Under the pieces are notes generated by a model that saw nothing but the letters and a program-made list of their open reading frames with translations, was not told the DNA's origin and made no database searches. Both the position numbers and the translations under genes were made by a program. 64,000 nucleotides of DNA from an uncultured Muribaculaceae bacterium (GTDB taxonomy: Bacteria > Bacteroidota > Bacteroidia > Bacteroidales > Muribaculaceae). The DNA lies in assembly GCA_910579185.1 (NCBI GenBank), contig CAJTTG010000001.1:558001-622000 (forward strand). The letters run 5' to 3'. Below are positions 53,756-63,545 of this stretch, one piece after another (position 1 is the stretch's first letter; each line of letters opens with the position of its first letter).

Positions 53756-55783
53756 ATGAGCATATTATCGAAAACAATATCCCGACGGTCTATTATTGAG
53801 CTGCCGAAAAGAGAATTCGCGATCGGAGTAATCCGTATCTTGCCAAACTGCAATCCCTCTTTAAGAAAGACACTGAAAGATGAATATTATGTGCTGAACC
53901 AGCGATTCAAAGTGAACAACAGAAAGCACGAGGTGACATTATCTGCGGATACCAACATGGTTGATTTCTTCGGGAAAGGAATTACAATACAAGCAGTGGT
54001 CGGCACTAACGGCAGCGGAAAATCTTCACTATTTGAAATAATATATCGGGCAATAAATAATCTCAGCTGTCTTCTGAGCCTTGGGAATAGAAGAAAAGCT
54101 TCAGAACAATTATATTTTATAGATGGATTGTGGGTCGAATTATACGTTGCAATAGATGGGAAATTATATTGCATCGCTAATCATGGGGACAACATCACAG
54201 TCAGCCATGGAAAACGCAAAATAATCGATCTGATGGCGTTCTATAATTATGCTCCGAGCAAAGACTACGTGAAAATATCGGAATTCATAGAATGGGCGAA
54301 AGAGTGCCTGTTCTACACGATCGTTTCAAATTATTCCTTACAGGCCTTCAACACCCAAGATTATGAATGTGAAGATTGTTTTATTGTGGATGGGAAAAGA
54401 GGTCGTCAACACATCGAAGACAAAGTGTGGATCAACGGGCTATTTCATAAAAATGACGGCTACCAAACCCCTATTGTCCTTAATCCATATCGTGACAACG
54501 GATGCATAGATATGAAAAAGGAACATTGGCTAACACTTTATCGCCTATCCTCAGCCATGATTTACGCCGAAAAACACAACAAGGCATTCATGAAGGATTA
54601 TCAGTTGCATCAAATTCTTTACACATATTCCGATGACTCCCTATACAGCAAGTACAAGGACAAGCTATCGAATCCTTATCGGAACTATAAGCCCGGGGAT
54701 CTACAACAACCTGATTTCGGGACAGTAATACTATCAGCCTATAACGTGGTGAATAAGCTTGATTATGATGATCCAGTGCAACATGCCGCCGCAATGTATC
54801 TAATCTACAAAACCTATTCCATTGCAAACACCTACCCCAACTACAGAGAATTCCTTCCAATAGGTCAATTAACTGATTTCACCGGCCAAACAAATTCGGG
54901 AACAGCTGATTTTACCGAAAAACTCGTAGCAAAAATATTAAAAGACAAATCACACATTTCTCTAAAGATCCGTCAGACGCTACACTTCATTGACGGCATT
55001 GCTAACAATAGACTCAACACGGAATCTCTGAGATCTAAAACAATCTCTTATCAGGAATACGTTGAGGCTGTGGCCCCTGACAAAAGCCTGCGTTCAATGA
55101 AGGAAATCCAAGAATACCTTCCGCCATCGCTATTCCGCATAGACATAGAGCTGAACAAATATGAATACGGACATATTAAAAACGCCTCCCCAATTTCCCT
55201 TAACAGGCTAAGTTCAGGAGAACGTCAATACCTATACACATTCAGCACATACATATATCACATCCTTAACCTACTGAGCATACAGGACAGCAGCAGAGTG
55301 CGCTACAGACGTATGAATCTTATTTTTGACGAAGTGGAAATATGTTTTCACCCAGAGTTCCAACGCAGATTCATCGACGAGCTGTTAGGTTACATAAAGC
55401 GACTTGGCATGAACCGGTATGCGACATTCTGCATTACAATCGCAACACATTCACCATTCATTCTTTCCGACATTCCTCAAAGCAATATCCTTTATCTGGA
55501 GAATGGTAGGACAGCCGATTCATCAAAATTTAAAAACCCATTTGCCGCCAACATCTGCGACATTCTTTTCCAGAGTTTCTTTCTAAAAAACGGATTCATA
55601 GGCGAATATGCCCGTAAACGAATTAATAATCTGTTGAAATATCTACAAGACCAACACAAGTGCATTCCGAAAAGCAAACTTATGGAGATAGAATCACTGA
55701 AACAAAAAATCGGAGACCCTTTCATCAACATGCACATTGATCAGCTAATTTCAAGGAGCAATGAGAAAGATAATAATCACTGA
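53756..55783 (+). CDS. SMC/ABC-type AAA ATPase of a two-gene defence-like cassette (PtuA-like)
   Basis: A 675-aa cytoplasmic ATPase. Walker A GTNGSGKS is at 83-90, the ABC-type signature LSSGERQ at 485-491, Walker B NLIFDEVE at 521-528 and the switch His in ATHSP at 563-567. The nucleotide-binding halves are separated by an insert of about 390 residues with no recognised domain, larger than the coiled arms of small OLD/RecF-type ATPases. There is no TOPRIM nuclease domain at the C terminus, which separates it from OLD nucleases. The gene is markedly more A+T-rich than uvrB and overlaps the HNH nuclease gene by 23 bp. ATPase plus HNH nuclease is the Septu (PtuA/PtuB) architecture; anti-phage function is inference from that. 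Confidence 0.85.
   Translation: MSILSKTISRRSIIELPKREFAIGVIRILPNCNPSLRKTLKDEYYVLNQRFKVNNRKHEVTLSADTNMVDFFGKGITIQAVVGTNGSGKSSLFEIIYRAINNLSCLLSLGNRRKASEQLYFIDGLWVELYVAIDGKLYCIANHGDNITVSHGKRKIIDLMAFYNYAPSKDYVKISEFIEWAKECLFYTIVSNYSLQAFNTQDYECEDCFIVDGKRGRQHIEDKVWINGLFHKNDGYQTPIVLNPYRDNGCIDMKKEHWLTLYRLSSAMIYAEKHNKAFMKDYQLHQILYTYSDDSLYSKYKDKLSNPYRNYKPGDLQQPDFGTVILSAYNVVNKLDYDDPVQHAAAMYLIYKTYSIANTYPNYREFLPIGQLTDFTGQTNSGTADFTEKLVAKILKDKSHISLKIRQTLHFIDGIANNRLNTESLRSKTISYQEYVEAVAPDKSLRSMKEIQEYLPPSLFRIDIELNKYEYGHIKNASPISLNRLSSGERQYLYTFSTYIYHILNLLSIQDSSRVRYRRMNLIFDEVEICFHPEFQRRFIDELLGYIKRLGMNRYATFCITIATHSPFILSDIPQSNILYLENGRTADSSKFKNPFAANICDILFQSFFLKNGFIGEYARKRINNLLKYLQDQHKCIPKSKLMEIESLKQKIGDPFINMHIDQLISRSNEKDNNH
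55753..55758 (+). promoter_or_regulatory. Shine-Dalgarno-like site before the HNH gene
   Basis: AAGGAG lies 2 bp before the ATG at 55761, inside the 3' end of the ATPase gene. A strong purine site is unusual in this window, where most starts lack one; spacing is short. Confidence 0.45.
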
Positions 55784-56768
55784 TCACATCAGAAGTTTAG
55801 CCAAGGCCTATGCTGACGAAATGCAGCGAATCTGCCCTAATATCACAAGGGATCTTGAGATATTACGGGACAATGTTGTAGCGTTTAACCCAGATATCGA
55901 TGGGACAATCGTAACACAATATATCAATACCATCATCTCGGACTATCCCGAGATTTTGACAACAGAACCCAAGGACTGGGATCTTAAAAAATATGGCAAC
56001 ATTCTAAAAAAAGATTATAAGATATTAACCAACAAGGTAAAATATAAAGTCAAAAAGAATGATCCCACAGGAAAACCTATTGAATATTATGAAGACGCTC
56101 TATACAAACGGATCATGTTTTGCCTAAGATATAGTGTAGCACGGATAATATTAGGAGATATTCATCAGAAAATGAAACTCAAAGCATGCGTTTATTGCAA
56201 CACCCAACCCACTCGCAGCGCAAGAGGAAAAGTTTTTTATGAAATGGATCATTTGAAGCCTCAGAGCAAATATCCGTTCTTAGGGACTTGCTTCTACAAT
56301 CTTCAACCGTCAGACGCAATGTGTAACAAAAACAAATTGACAAAGCCTTGCGATTTTCAGTTATATGTAAACGATCCGAATGAAGAATTGTCACCTTTTA
56401 AATTTCTGCCACAGGTAATTGAAATTGCCCCGGAAAAAGGAGCAGAATGCATTGACATAAGATTTGTTGGGAAAAGCGGAAAAGAAACCGCAGCGAGCAA
56501 ACAATACGAAAGCACCTTCCATATCAATGCATTATACGCATCATACAGAGATACAGTAGAAGAACTATATGAAAAGAACAATAAAATGCCACAAGCGATA
56601 ATCGATGCATATAAAGCGAGTATTGATTATGCCCCAACACGATCCGATCTAACGAATTATCTTCTTGGATGTCCCTATGACGAATCAAGGATTCATGAGG
56701 ATATTTTACGGAAAATAAAAGTCGACACAATGAAGCAACTTGATGATGCAAACCTACTGATAAAATAA
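55761..56768 (+). CDS. HNH endonuclease of a two-gene defence-like cassette (PtuB-like)
   Basis: A 335-aa protein with a central HNH core: CVYC (C143, C146), YEMDHLKPQSKYPFL with the catalytic D163-H164, N180 in FYNLQPS and CNKNK (C188, N189, K190). The family usually has two further zinc Cys (SCxxCN); here the first is D185 (SDAMCN), a visible substitution. The N-terminal 140 residues are helical and C-terminal 130 residues mixed, both unassigned; they probably contact the ATPase. Length exceeds classical PtuB (about 200 aa). It starts within the ATPase gene (23-bp overlap), so the products are made together, as expected for an ATPase-gated nuclease. Confidence 0.85.
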   Translation: MRKIIITDHIRSLAKAYADEMQRICPNITRDLEILRDNVVAFNPDIDGTIVTQYINTIISDYPEILTTEPKDWDLKKYGNILKKDYKILTNKVKYKVKKNDPTGKPIEYYEDALYKRIMFCLRYSVARIILGDIHQKMKLKACVYCNTQPTRSARGKVFYEMDHLKPQSKYPFLGTCFYNLQPSDAMCNKNKLTKPCDFQLYVNDPNEELSPFKFLPQVIEIAPEKGAECIDIRFVGKSGKETAASKQYESTFHINALYASYRDTVEELYEKNNKMPQAIIDAYKASIDYAPTRSDLTNYLLGCPYDESRIHEDILRKIKVDTMKQLDDANLLIK

Positions 56769-56905
56769 TCTCCTATACATTCAAAACGCACTAATAAAGA
56801 GAGTCTACGTCGAATCACGGATGCAATTTTCCGGGTCTGGGATTAAAAAGAATTAATTTGGGAGGGGGAAAGCGCAGAAAAGCACGGATTGTAGCGGAAA
56901 TGTTG

Positions 56906-56913
56906 TAATTTTG
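56906..56913 (+). promoter_or_regulatory. -7 box of uvrB
   Basis: TAATTTTG fits TAnnTTTG and ends 6 bp before the uvrB ATG at 56920, so the message may be leaderless. The intervening 56769-56905 contains no terminator-like hairpin for the HNH gene that I can see. Confidence 0.5.
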
Positions 56914-56919
56914 CAGTTT

Positions 56920-59034
56920 ATGGAATTCAAGCTCTCATCTCAATACAAACCGACCGGCGACCAGCCACAGGCAATCGCACAGCTCTCGCAAGGTATTCTT
57001 GACGGAATGCCGGCGCAGACGCTGCTTGGCGTGACCGGCTCGGGCAAAACATTCACCATGGCCAACGTGATTCAGGAAGTGAAGAAACCGACACTGATCC
57101 TGAGCCACAACAAGACCCTTGCGGCACAGCTCTACAGCGAGTTCAAAAATTTCTTTCCCGAAAACTCCGTTCAGTACTTCGTCTCCTACTACGACTACTA
57201 CCAGCCGGAGGCCTACATTCCATCGGTCGACAAATATATCGAAAAGGATCTGATGATCAACGATGAGATCGACAAATTGCGCCTTGCCACGACATCCGCG
57301 CTGCTGTCGGGACGTCAGGATGTGATCGTGGTCAGCTCCGTGTCATGTCTCTACGGCATGGGGAATCCTGAGGATTTCAACAGCAATGTGATATCGCTGC
57401 AAGTAGGACAGAAGGTAGCTCGCAACGTTTTTCTCCGCGAACTTGTCAACGCCCTTTACTCACGCAACGAGATCGATTTCTCACGCGGCACATTCCGCGT
57501 CAAAGGCGACACGGTCGATATTCATCTGGCCTATGAAGAAATAGTGGTGAGAGTAGTGTTCTGGGGCGACGAAATTGAATCGATCTCCACGTTCTATCCA
57601 TCGGACTATGTGACGCTGGGGCAGCACGATTCATTCAAGATCTACCCGGCCAACATCTTTGTAACCTCTCCGCAACGCATGGCCTCGGGTCTTGCCCAGA
57701 TAGAACTTGATCTCGGCCAGCAGGTCGACTTCTTCTATAAAGAGGCCCGTGAGCTGGAAGCCCGACGATTGCAGGAACGCGTGAGCTATGACATAGAGAT
57801 GATCCGCGAGGTAGGGCATTGTTCCGGCATAGAGAACTACAGCCGCTATTTCGACGGCCGCCGTCCGGGCATGCGCCCATTCTGTCTGCTTGATTATTTC
57901 CCTGAAGACTTCCTGACAATCATAGACGAGAGCCACGTCACCATCCCACAGGTCCGTGCCATGTATGGCGGCGACCTCTCCCGAAAGATGAATCTTGTGG
58001 AATATGGCTTCCGTCTGCCAGCGGCTCTCGACAACCGTCCGCTGAAATTCGAGGAATTTGAACGGCTCACGCCACAGGTGCTATATGTCAGCGCAACCCC
58101 GGCCGATTATGAGTTGCAACGCTGCGAGGGTGTGGTGGTTGAACAGATCATCCGCCCCACCGGTCTGCTCGATCCTATCATCGAAGTGCGTCCGACCATG
58201 AACCAGATCGACGATCTGATTGACGAGATAGCCGACCGAACTGAGAAAGGAGAGCGCACACTCGTCACAACACTGACCAAGCGCATGGCCGAAGAGCTAA
58301 ACGACTACATGCAACGCCTCAAGATCAAAGCAGCCTACATCCACAGCGATGTCGACACTCTGGACCGCATCCGTATTCTCGACGATCTGCGCGAAGGCAC
58401 CTACGACGTTCTGATCGGTGTCAATCTGCTCCGTGAGGGTCTCGACCTGCCTGAAGTGTCGCTCGTGGCGATCCTCGATGCCGACAAAGAGGGCTTCCTG
58501 CGCTCCCACCGTTCACTGACGCAGACCGTGGGTCGCGCCGCCCGAAATCTCAACGGCACCGTGATCATGTATGCCGACAAGATGACCGACTCCATGCGCC
58601 AGACCATAGAGGAAACCGAACGCCGCCGCTCACTCCAGTTGGCCTACAATGAGGAACACGGCATCACGCCACAGGCCATAGTCAAAGCACGCAACCGCAT
58701 AATCGGCGTTGACAAAGAGGAAACATCCGGATCATCCAAGTCGCCGCGCCGCGCCACCAGTGCTCAGACTAAATCCACGGCATCGACAGCGGCACAGGCA
58801 CCACAAACCAAGATCTACGACATGGAGTTCTCGCGCGAAGTCGATATCGCCGCCGACCCGGTGGTGCCATACATGACAGCCGACGAGCTTGAGCGCACCA
58901 TCACACGCCGGCGCATGGAGATGGTTGAGGCCGCCAAGCGCATGGAATTCATGGAAGCAGCCCGACTGCGCGACGAAGTGCTTAAACTTGAAGAACTATT
59001 AAAAAGCAAATCGAACGATGGCAACGAATCTTGA
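56920..59034 (+). CDS. uvrB: UvrABC system protein B
   Basis: A 704-aa helicase-like subunit of nucleotide excision repair, which verifies damage and recruits UvrC. It has the Q-motif region [11 protein letters not shown], Walker [11 protein letters not shown], the beta-hairpin region [18 protein letters not shown] (DEAD box), the motif-[11 protein letters not shown] and a C-terminal UVR coiled coil ([29 protein letters not shown]). ATG 56920 (MEFKLSSQY) is preferred over TTG 56911, which lies in the -7 box. The 3' end overlaps the YgiQ gene by 17 bp. Confidence 0.96.
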   Translation: MEFKLSSQYKPTGDQPQAIAQLSQGILDGMPAQTLLGVTGSGKTFTMANVIQEVKKPTLILSHNKTLAAQLYSEFKNFFPENSVQYFVSYYDYYQPEAYIPSVDKYIEKDLMINDEIDKLRLATTSALLSGRQDVIVVSSVSCLYGMGNPEDFNSNVISLQVGQKVARNVFLRELVNALYSRNEIDFSRGTFRVKGDTVDIHLAYEEIVVRVVFWGDEIESISTFYPSDYVTLGQHDSFKIYPANIFVTSPQRMASGLAQIELDLGQQVDFFYKEARELEARRLQERVSYDIEMIREVGHCSGIENYSRYFDGRRPGMRPFCLLDYFPEDFLTIIDESHVTIPQVRAMYGGDLSRKMNLVEYGFRLPAALDNRPLKFEEFERLTPQVLYVSATPADYELQRCEGVVVEQIIRPTGLLDPIIEVRPTMNQIDDLIDEIADRTEKGERTLVTTLTKRMAEELNDYMQRLKIKAAYIHSDVDTLDRIRILDDLREGTYDVLIGVNLLREGLDLPEVSLVAILDADKEGFLRSHRSLTQTVGRAARNLNGTVIMYADKMTDSMRQTIEETERRRSLQLAYNEEHGITPQAIVKARNRIIGVDKEETSGSSKSPRRATSAQTKSTASTAAQAPQTKIYDMEFSREVDIAADPVVPYMTADELERTITRRRMEMVEAAKRMEFMEAARLRDEVLKLEELLKSKSNDGNES

Positions 59035-60877
59035 TCCGCGAACTGACCTAAAGCTCTATCTTCCGACCTCCGTCAAAGAGATGAAACTCCTTGGCTGGGA
59101 TCATGTTGACGTGGTGCTGTTTTCCGGCGATGCCTACGTGGATCATCCATCGTTCGGGGCAGCCGTAATAGGCCGTACCCTTCAGGCCGCAGGCTACAAC
59201 GTGGCCATAGTTCCGCAGCCCAACTGGCAGGACGATCTGCGCGACTTCCGCAAATTCGGAGCTCCAAGGCTCTTTTTCGGCATCTCAGCCGGAGCCATGG
59301 ACTCGATGGTCAACCACTACACAGCTGCACGCCGCCGACGCAGCGACGATGCCTATACCCCCGGGGGGCGTCACGGCGCACGTCCGGACTACCCGACGGT
59401 TGTCTACAGCGAGATCCTGCGCAAGATCTATCCTGACACCCCGATCATTATCGGAGCTATCGAGGCTTCACTGCGCCGCCTCTCCCACTACGACTATTGG
59501 CAGGATCGCCTGCGACCGTCCATACTCGCCGACTGTCCGGCCGACATGCTGGTCTACGGCATGGGGGAGAAACCGATCGTGGAGATCGCCCGACGCCTTG
59601 ATGCCGGAGAGAAAATATCGGATATGACCTCGGTGATGCAGACGGCAGTCATGTTGCCAAAATCTGCACGGCCGGCAGAGGACAACGAAGAAAACATAAT
59701 CCTACATTCCTTCGACGACTGCCTGAAAAACAAGCGCTTCCAAGCAGAGAATTTCAAACATATAGAGCAGCAGAGCAACCGTTTCCACGGAGCGACACTA
59801 TGGCAAGATCATGGCACCCACACCATCAAAGTGAATCCCATGCTTCCTCCGATGACAACCGCCGAGATCGACGCTTCGTTCGACCTGCCCTACACCCGTC
59901 TGCCCCATCCTCGTTATAAAGGACGCGTGATCCCGGCCTACGAGATGATCCGTCACTCGGTCAACATGCACCGTGGCTGTTTCGGAGGCTGCGCATTCTG
60001 CACCATCTCGGCACATCAGGGCAAATTCATAGCCTCGCGCAGCAAGGAATCAATACTGAGGGAGGTGAAGCAAGTAAGCCGCATGCACGATTTCAAAGGC
60101 TACATCTCCGACCTCGGCGGTCCGAGCGCAAACATGTACGGTATGCACGGCAAAGACCTGTCAGTCTGTCAGAAATGTCTCAGACCCTCCTGTCTTCATC
60201 CCAAACCCTGTCCCAACCTCAACGCCGACCATGGGCCACTGCTCGAAGTCTATCATGCCGCCGACGCCATAGCCGGAGTCAAAAAATCGTTCATCGGAAG
60301 CGGAGTGCGCTACGACCTGTCCATGCACCAGACAGGAAACAAACGGATCGACGCGACCAACAGGCGATATAACGAAGAATTGATAGAACGCCACGTATCG
60401 GGACGACTCAAAGTGGCTCCGGAACACACATGCCCCCACGTGCTCAACCTGATGCGCAAGCCCGATTTCAAACTGTTTTACGATTTCAAACGCATATTCG
60501 ACGACGTGAACCGCCGCTGCGGACTTAAACAGCAGCTGATCCCCTACTTCATCTCGTCGCATCCCGGATGCCGGGAAGTGGACATGGCCGAGCTCGCGGC
60601 CGAGACAAAACAGCTCAACATGCACTTAGAGCAGGTTCAGGACTTCACCCCTACCCCTATGACCCTCGCCACGGAAATATACTACACAGGCATACATCCC
60701 TATACCGGCGAACAGGTGTTCACCGCCATCCGCCCGGAAGAGAAACTTGCCCAGCGAAAATATTTCTTCTGGTACGAGAAAACCTACCGCAGCGACATAA
60801 TCCGGTCGCTGCACCGCCTCCACCGTCCCGACCTCATACAGAAGCTCTATCCCGGCGGCAACAATTGGCGTAAATAA
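59018..60877 (+). CDS. YgiQ family radical SAM protein
   Basis: A 619-aa radical-SAM enzyme. The N-terminal half has the UPF0313/YgiQ pattern ([47 protein letters not shown]). The cluster motif is [13 protein letters not shown] (CxxxCxxC). A further Cys-rich segment, [15 protein letters not shown], follows. Reaction unknown. The start inside uvrB (17-bp overlap) suggests cotranslation. Confidence 0.93.
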   Translation: MATNLDPRTDLKLYLPTSVKEMKLLGWDHVDVVLFSGDAYVDHPSFGAAVIGRTLQAAGYNVAIVPQPNWQDDLRDFRKFGAPRLFFGISAGAMDSMVNHYTAARRRRSDDAYTPGGRHGARPDYPTVVYSEILRKIYPDTPIIIGAIEASLRRLSHYDYWQDRLRPSILADCPADMLVYGMGEKPIVEIARRLDAGEKISDMTSVMQTAVMLPKSARPAEDNEENIILHSFDDCLKNKRFQAENFKHIEQQSNRFHGATLWQDHGTHTIKVNPMLPPMTTAEIDASFDLPYTRLPHPRYKGRVIPAYEMIRHSVNMHRGCFGGCAFCTISAHQGKFIASRSKESILREVKQVSRMHDFKGYISDLGGPSANMYGMHGKDLSVCQKCLRPSCLHPKPCPNLNADHGPLLEVYHAADAIAGVKKSFIGSGVRYDLSMHQTGNKRIDATNRRYNEELIERHVSGRLKVAPEHTCPHVLNLMRKPDFKLFYDFKRIFDDVNRRCGLKQQLIPYFISSHPGCREVDMAELAAETKQLNMHLEQVQDFTPTPMTLATEIYYTGIHPYTGEQVFTAIRPEEKLAQRKYFFWYEKTYRSDIIRSLHRLHRPDLIQKLYPGGNNWRK

Positions 60878-60895
60878 TTATTTTTCGTATTTTTG
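60865..60895 (+). promoter_or_regulatory. Promoter of the S9 peptidase gene
   Basis: TTG at 60865-60867, 20-bp spacer, TATTTTTG at 60888-60895, overlapping the end of the YgiQ gene; the leader is about 25 nt. Confidence 0.65.
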
Positions 60896-60926
60896 CATAC
60901 AAAGAAAGTCAACATACAAAATCAAT

Positions 60927-63017
60927 ATGTCAACAAAAATCAAATCAATCGTTATGACAGCAACAGCCATGATGATGGCAGCATCGGCCACAGCCGCCGA
61001 CGCACAGCTGATCGACAAACCCGACTTCACCCCCACAAACGGCCAATATGACATCGCCGCACTTGAGGCACTCGGTCGCGTGTCGGCTCCGGTAATCTCC
61101 CCCGACGGCAAAAAATTGCTCTACGGCGTGAGCTACGAAAGCGTGGAGCAGAACAAGAGCAATCTCGACCTCTATGTGATGAACCTTGACGGCACAAACG
61201 TGGAACGTCTGACCAAGACTCCCGAGAGTGAATCGGGCTACGTGTGGATCGACGGAGGCCGCAAGATAGCATTCATGAACCCCGTCGACGGCAAGATGCA
61301 GCTGTGGGTTATGAACGCCGACGGCAGCGACCGCAAGGCCGTCAGCGCAGTTGAAAACGGCATCCAGGGCTTCCTGTTCTCTCCCGATGAAAAGCGCGTG
61401 GTTATGATCGGAACCGTGAAATACAGCCGCGACGCAAAAGATATCTATCCCGACCTGCCAAAAGCCACAGGCCGCGTGATCGACGACCTTATGTACAAAC
61501 ACTGGGACGAATGGGTGACCGAAATTCCCCATCCCCTCATTGGCGACTTCACCGGACAGGAAGTGACCAACGTGACCGACATCATGCAGGACGAGCCGTT
61601 TGAAGCCCCGATGAAACCGTTCGGCGGCATCGAATCGTTCGCATGGTCGCCCGACGGCCAGCAGCTGATATACGTATCACGCAAAAAGACCGGAATGGAA
61701 TATGCCTTGTCGACCAACTCCGATCTCTACCTCTACGATCTCGCAACCAAGACCACCAAGAACCTGACCGAAGGAATGATGGGCTATGACACCAACCCCA
61801 CTTTCTCCCCCGACGGAAAATACGTAGCATGGCTCTCGATGGAACATGACGGTTATGAATCGGACAAGAACCGCATCTTCATCATGGAGATGGCTACCGG
61901 CAACAAAACCGATCTGACAACCGACTGGGACTACACAGCCGATGCAATCTGCTGGAATCCCGACGGAAAATCGCTCTACTTCATCGCGCCTAAAGATGGC
62001 GTAACCCCCATTTTCTCCATCGCCCTGAAAGACAAGAAAGTGAGCGTTGTTGCCGAAGGATGCTATGACTATGCCTCACTCGTTCCGGCCGGCAAAAAGA
62101 CGCTGATCTCAATGCGCCACTCCATGCTGATGCCCAACGAGATAGTATCGATTGAAAAAGGCAACGTGAAGCAGATCTCCAACGTCAACACCGAACTGCT
62201 TTCGCAGCTCAAGATGCCGACAGTAGAGAAACGCATGGTTCCCACAACCGACGGCAAACTGATGACCACATGGGTTGTCTATCCCCCGGAATTCGACTCC
62301 AACAAGAAATATCCCTCCATCCTCTACTGTCAGGGAGGTCCGCAACAGGCCGTGAGCCAGTTCTGGAGCTACCGCTGGAATCTCGCACTGATGGCAGCCA
62401 ACGGATATATCGTCATCGCCCCCAACCGTCGCGGACTTCCCGGATTCGGCACCGAATGGAACGCACAGATCTCCAAAGACTACGGCGGTCAGAACATGCG
62501 CGACTACCTCAGCGCAGTCGATGACATGAAGCGTGAATCCTATATCGACGACAAGCACATAGGCGCAGTGGGTGCCAGCTACGGCGGCTTCTCCGTCTAC
62601 TGGCTCGCAGGCCATCACGAAGGCCGCTTCGCCGCTTTCATCGCCCATGCCGGCATCTTCAACATGGAGACACAGTATCTTGAGACAGAAGAGATGTGGT
62701 TTGCCAACTGGGATATGGGTGGAGCCTACTGGGACAAGAGCAACGAGGCAGCCCAGCGCACATTCGCAACCTCGCCCCACCGCTTCGTTGACAAGTGGGA
62801 CACCCCGATTCTCGTGACCCACGGCGAATATGACTTCCGCATCCTCGCATCGCAGGGCATGATGGCATTCAATGCCGCCCGTCTGCGCGGAGTGCCGGCA
62901 GAAATGCTCATCTTCCCCGACGAAAACCATTGGATCCTTAAACCTCAGAACGCCATCATGTGGCAGCGCGTGTTCTTCCGCTGGCTCGACAAATGGCTCA
63001 AAGACGAAAACAAGTAA
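60927..63017 (+). CDS. S9 family peptidase (acylaminoacyl-/prolyl-oligopeptidase type)
   Basis: A 696-aa exported serine peptidase with a signal peptide (1-24). The N-terminal seven-blade propeller is seen in repeated SPDG/NPDG turns (VISPDGKKLLYG, AWSPDGQQLIYVS, TFSPDGKYVAWLS). The hydrolase domain has GASYGGFS (nucleophile), THGEYDFR (Asp) and DENHW (His). It lacks the EE motif region of DPP-IV, so it is closer to acylaminoacyl peptidase/DPP-5, cleaving short peptides in the periplasm. It complements the DPP-IV-type enzyme at 35134-37341. Confidence 0.92.
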   Translation: MSTKIKSIVMTATAMMMAASATAADAQLIDKPDFTPTNGQYDIAALEALGRVSAPVISPDGKKLLYGVSYESVEQNKSNLDLYVMNLDGTNVERLTKTPESESGYVWIDGGRKIAFMNPVDGKMQLWVMNADGSDRKAVSAVENGIQGFLFSPDEKRVVMIGTVKYSRDAKDIYPDLPKATGRVIDDLMYKHWDEWVTEIPHPLIGDFTGQEVTNVTDIMQDEPFEAPMKPFGGIESFAWSPDGQQLIYVSRKKTGMEYALSTNSDLYLYDLATKTTKNLTEGMMGYDTNPTFSPDGKYVAWLSMEHDGYESDKNRIFIMEMATGNKTDLTTDWDYTADAICWNPDGKSLYFIAPKDGVTPIFSIALKDKKVSVVAEGCYDYASLVPAGKKTLISMRHSMLMPNEIVSIEKGNVKQISNVNTELLSQLKMPTVEKRMVPTTDGKLMTTWVVYPPEFDSNKKYPSILYCQGGPQQAVSQFWSYRWNLALMAANGYIVIAPNRRGLPGFGTEWNAQISKDYGGQNMRDYLSAVDDMKRESYIDDKHIGAVGASYGGFSVYWLAGHHEGRFAAFIAHAGIFNMETQYLETEEMWFANWDMGGAYWDKSNEAAQRTFATSPHRFVDKWDTPILVTHGEYDFRILASQGMMAFNAARLRGVPAEMLIFPDENHWILKPQNAIMWQRVFFRWLDKWLKDENK

Positions 63018-63545
63018 ATGTCGAAAACACAACTAAAGAAAGAGCTTGCCAAGATGACCGCCAGTCAGATTGGCGAGCTCATTCTGGATTTATACGATGC
63101 CAGACCGGAGGCCAAAGAGTATCTCGACTTCTTCATCAAACCCGACATTGACAGCAAGCTCAACAAAGCGAAGTCACTGATAAAGAAAGAGGTCGGCCGC
63201 ACCTCACGTGGGCGGAGCAAAATGAGGTCGACCAAGCTACGGCGATTGATCAAAGACATCTCGTCGCTCAATCCCGGCAGCGACGCCGTGTGCGAGATCA
63301 TGACCTACACCATAGAGACAGCCTGTGCCATCGGCTCCGACCAATGGATCAAAGAGACTACACAGCGTGCGCTTGCCAAGCTGCTTCAGGACACCATACG
63401 CGAGGCCGACAATGGCGGAATGCTCCCCACCTACCTGCCCCGGATCGAGACCGCTATCAAGGAGATGAAATCGACATTCTACCGCCCCAATCCATTCAAA
63501 TCATTACTAAAAGAGACTCTTACCGACACAATTCAGAACTTATGA
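63018..63545 (+). CDS. DUF6155-like protein
   Basis: A 175-aa helical soluble protein whose ATG follows the peptidase stop without a gap. The start MSKTQLKKELAKMTASQIGELILDLYDARPEAKEYLDFF is the hallmark of the DUF6155 family of Bacteroidetes. A basic stretch (RTSRGRSKMRSTKLRRLIKD) is in the middle. Function unknown. Its TGA overlaps the next ATG (ATGA). Confidence 0.8.
   Translation: MSKTQLKKELAKMTASQIGELILDLYDARPEAKEYLDFFIKPDIDSKLNKAKSLIKKEVGRTSRGRSKMRSTKLRRLIKDISSLNPGSDAVCEIMTYTIETACAIGSDQWIKETTQRALAKLLQDTIREADNGGMLPTYLPRIETAIKEMKSTFYRPNPFKSLLKETLTDTIQNL

Noticed and set aside
62109..63032. 307-codon minus-strand open frame opposite the S9 peptidase gene
   Set aside because: A shadow of the conserved peptidase coding strand; His/Val/Cys-rich composition and no domain.
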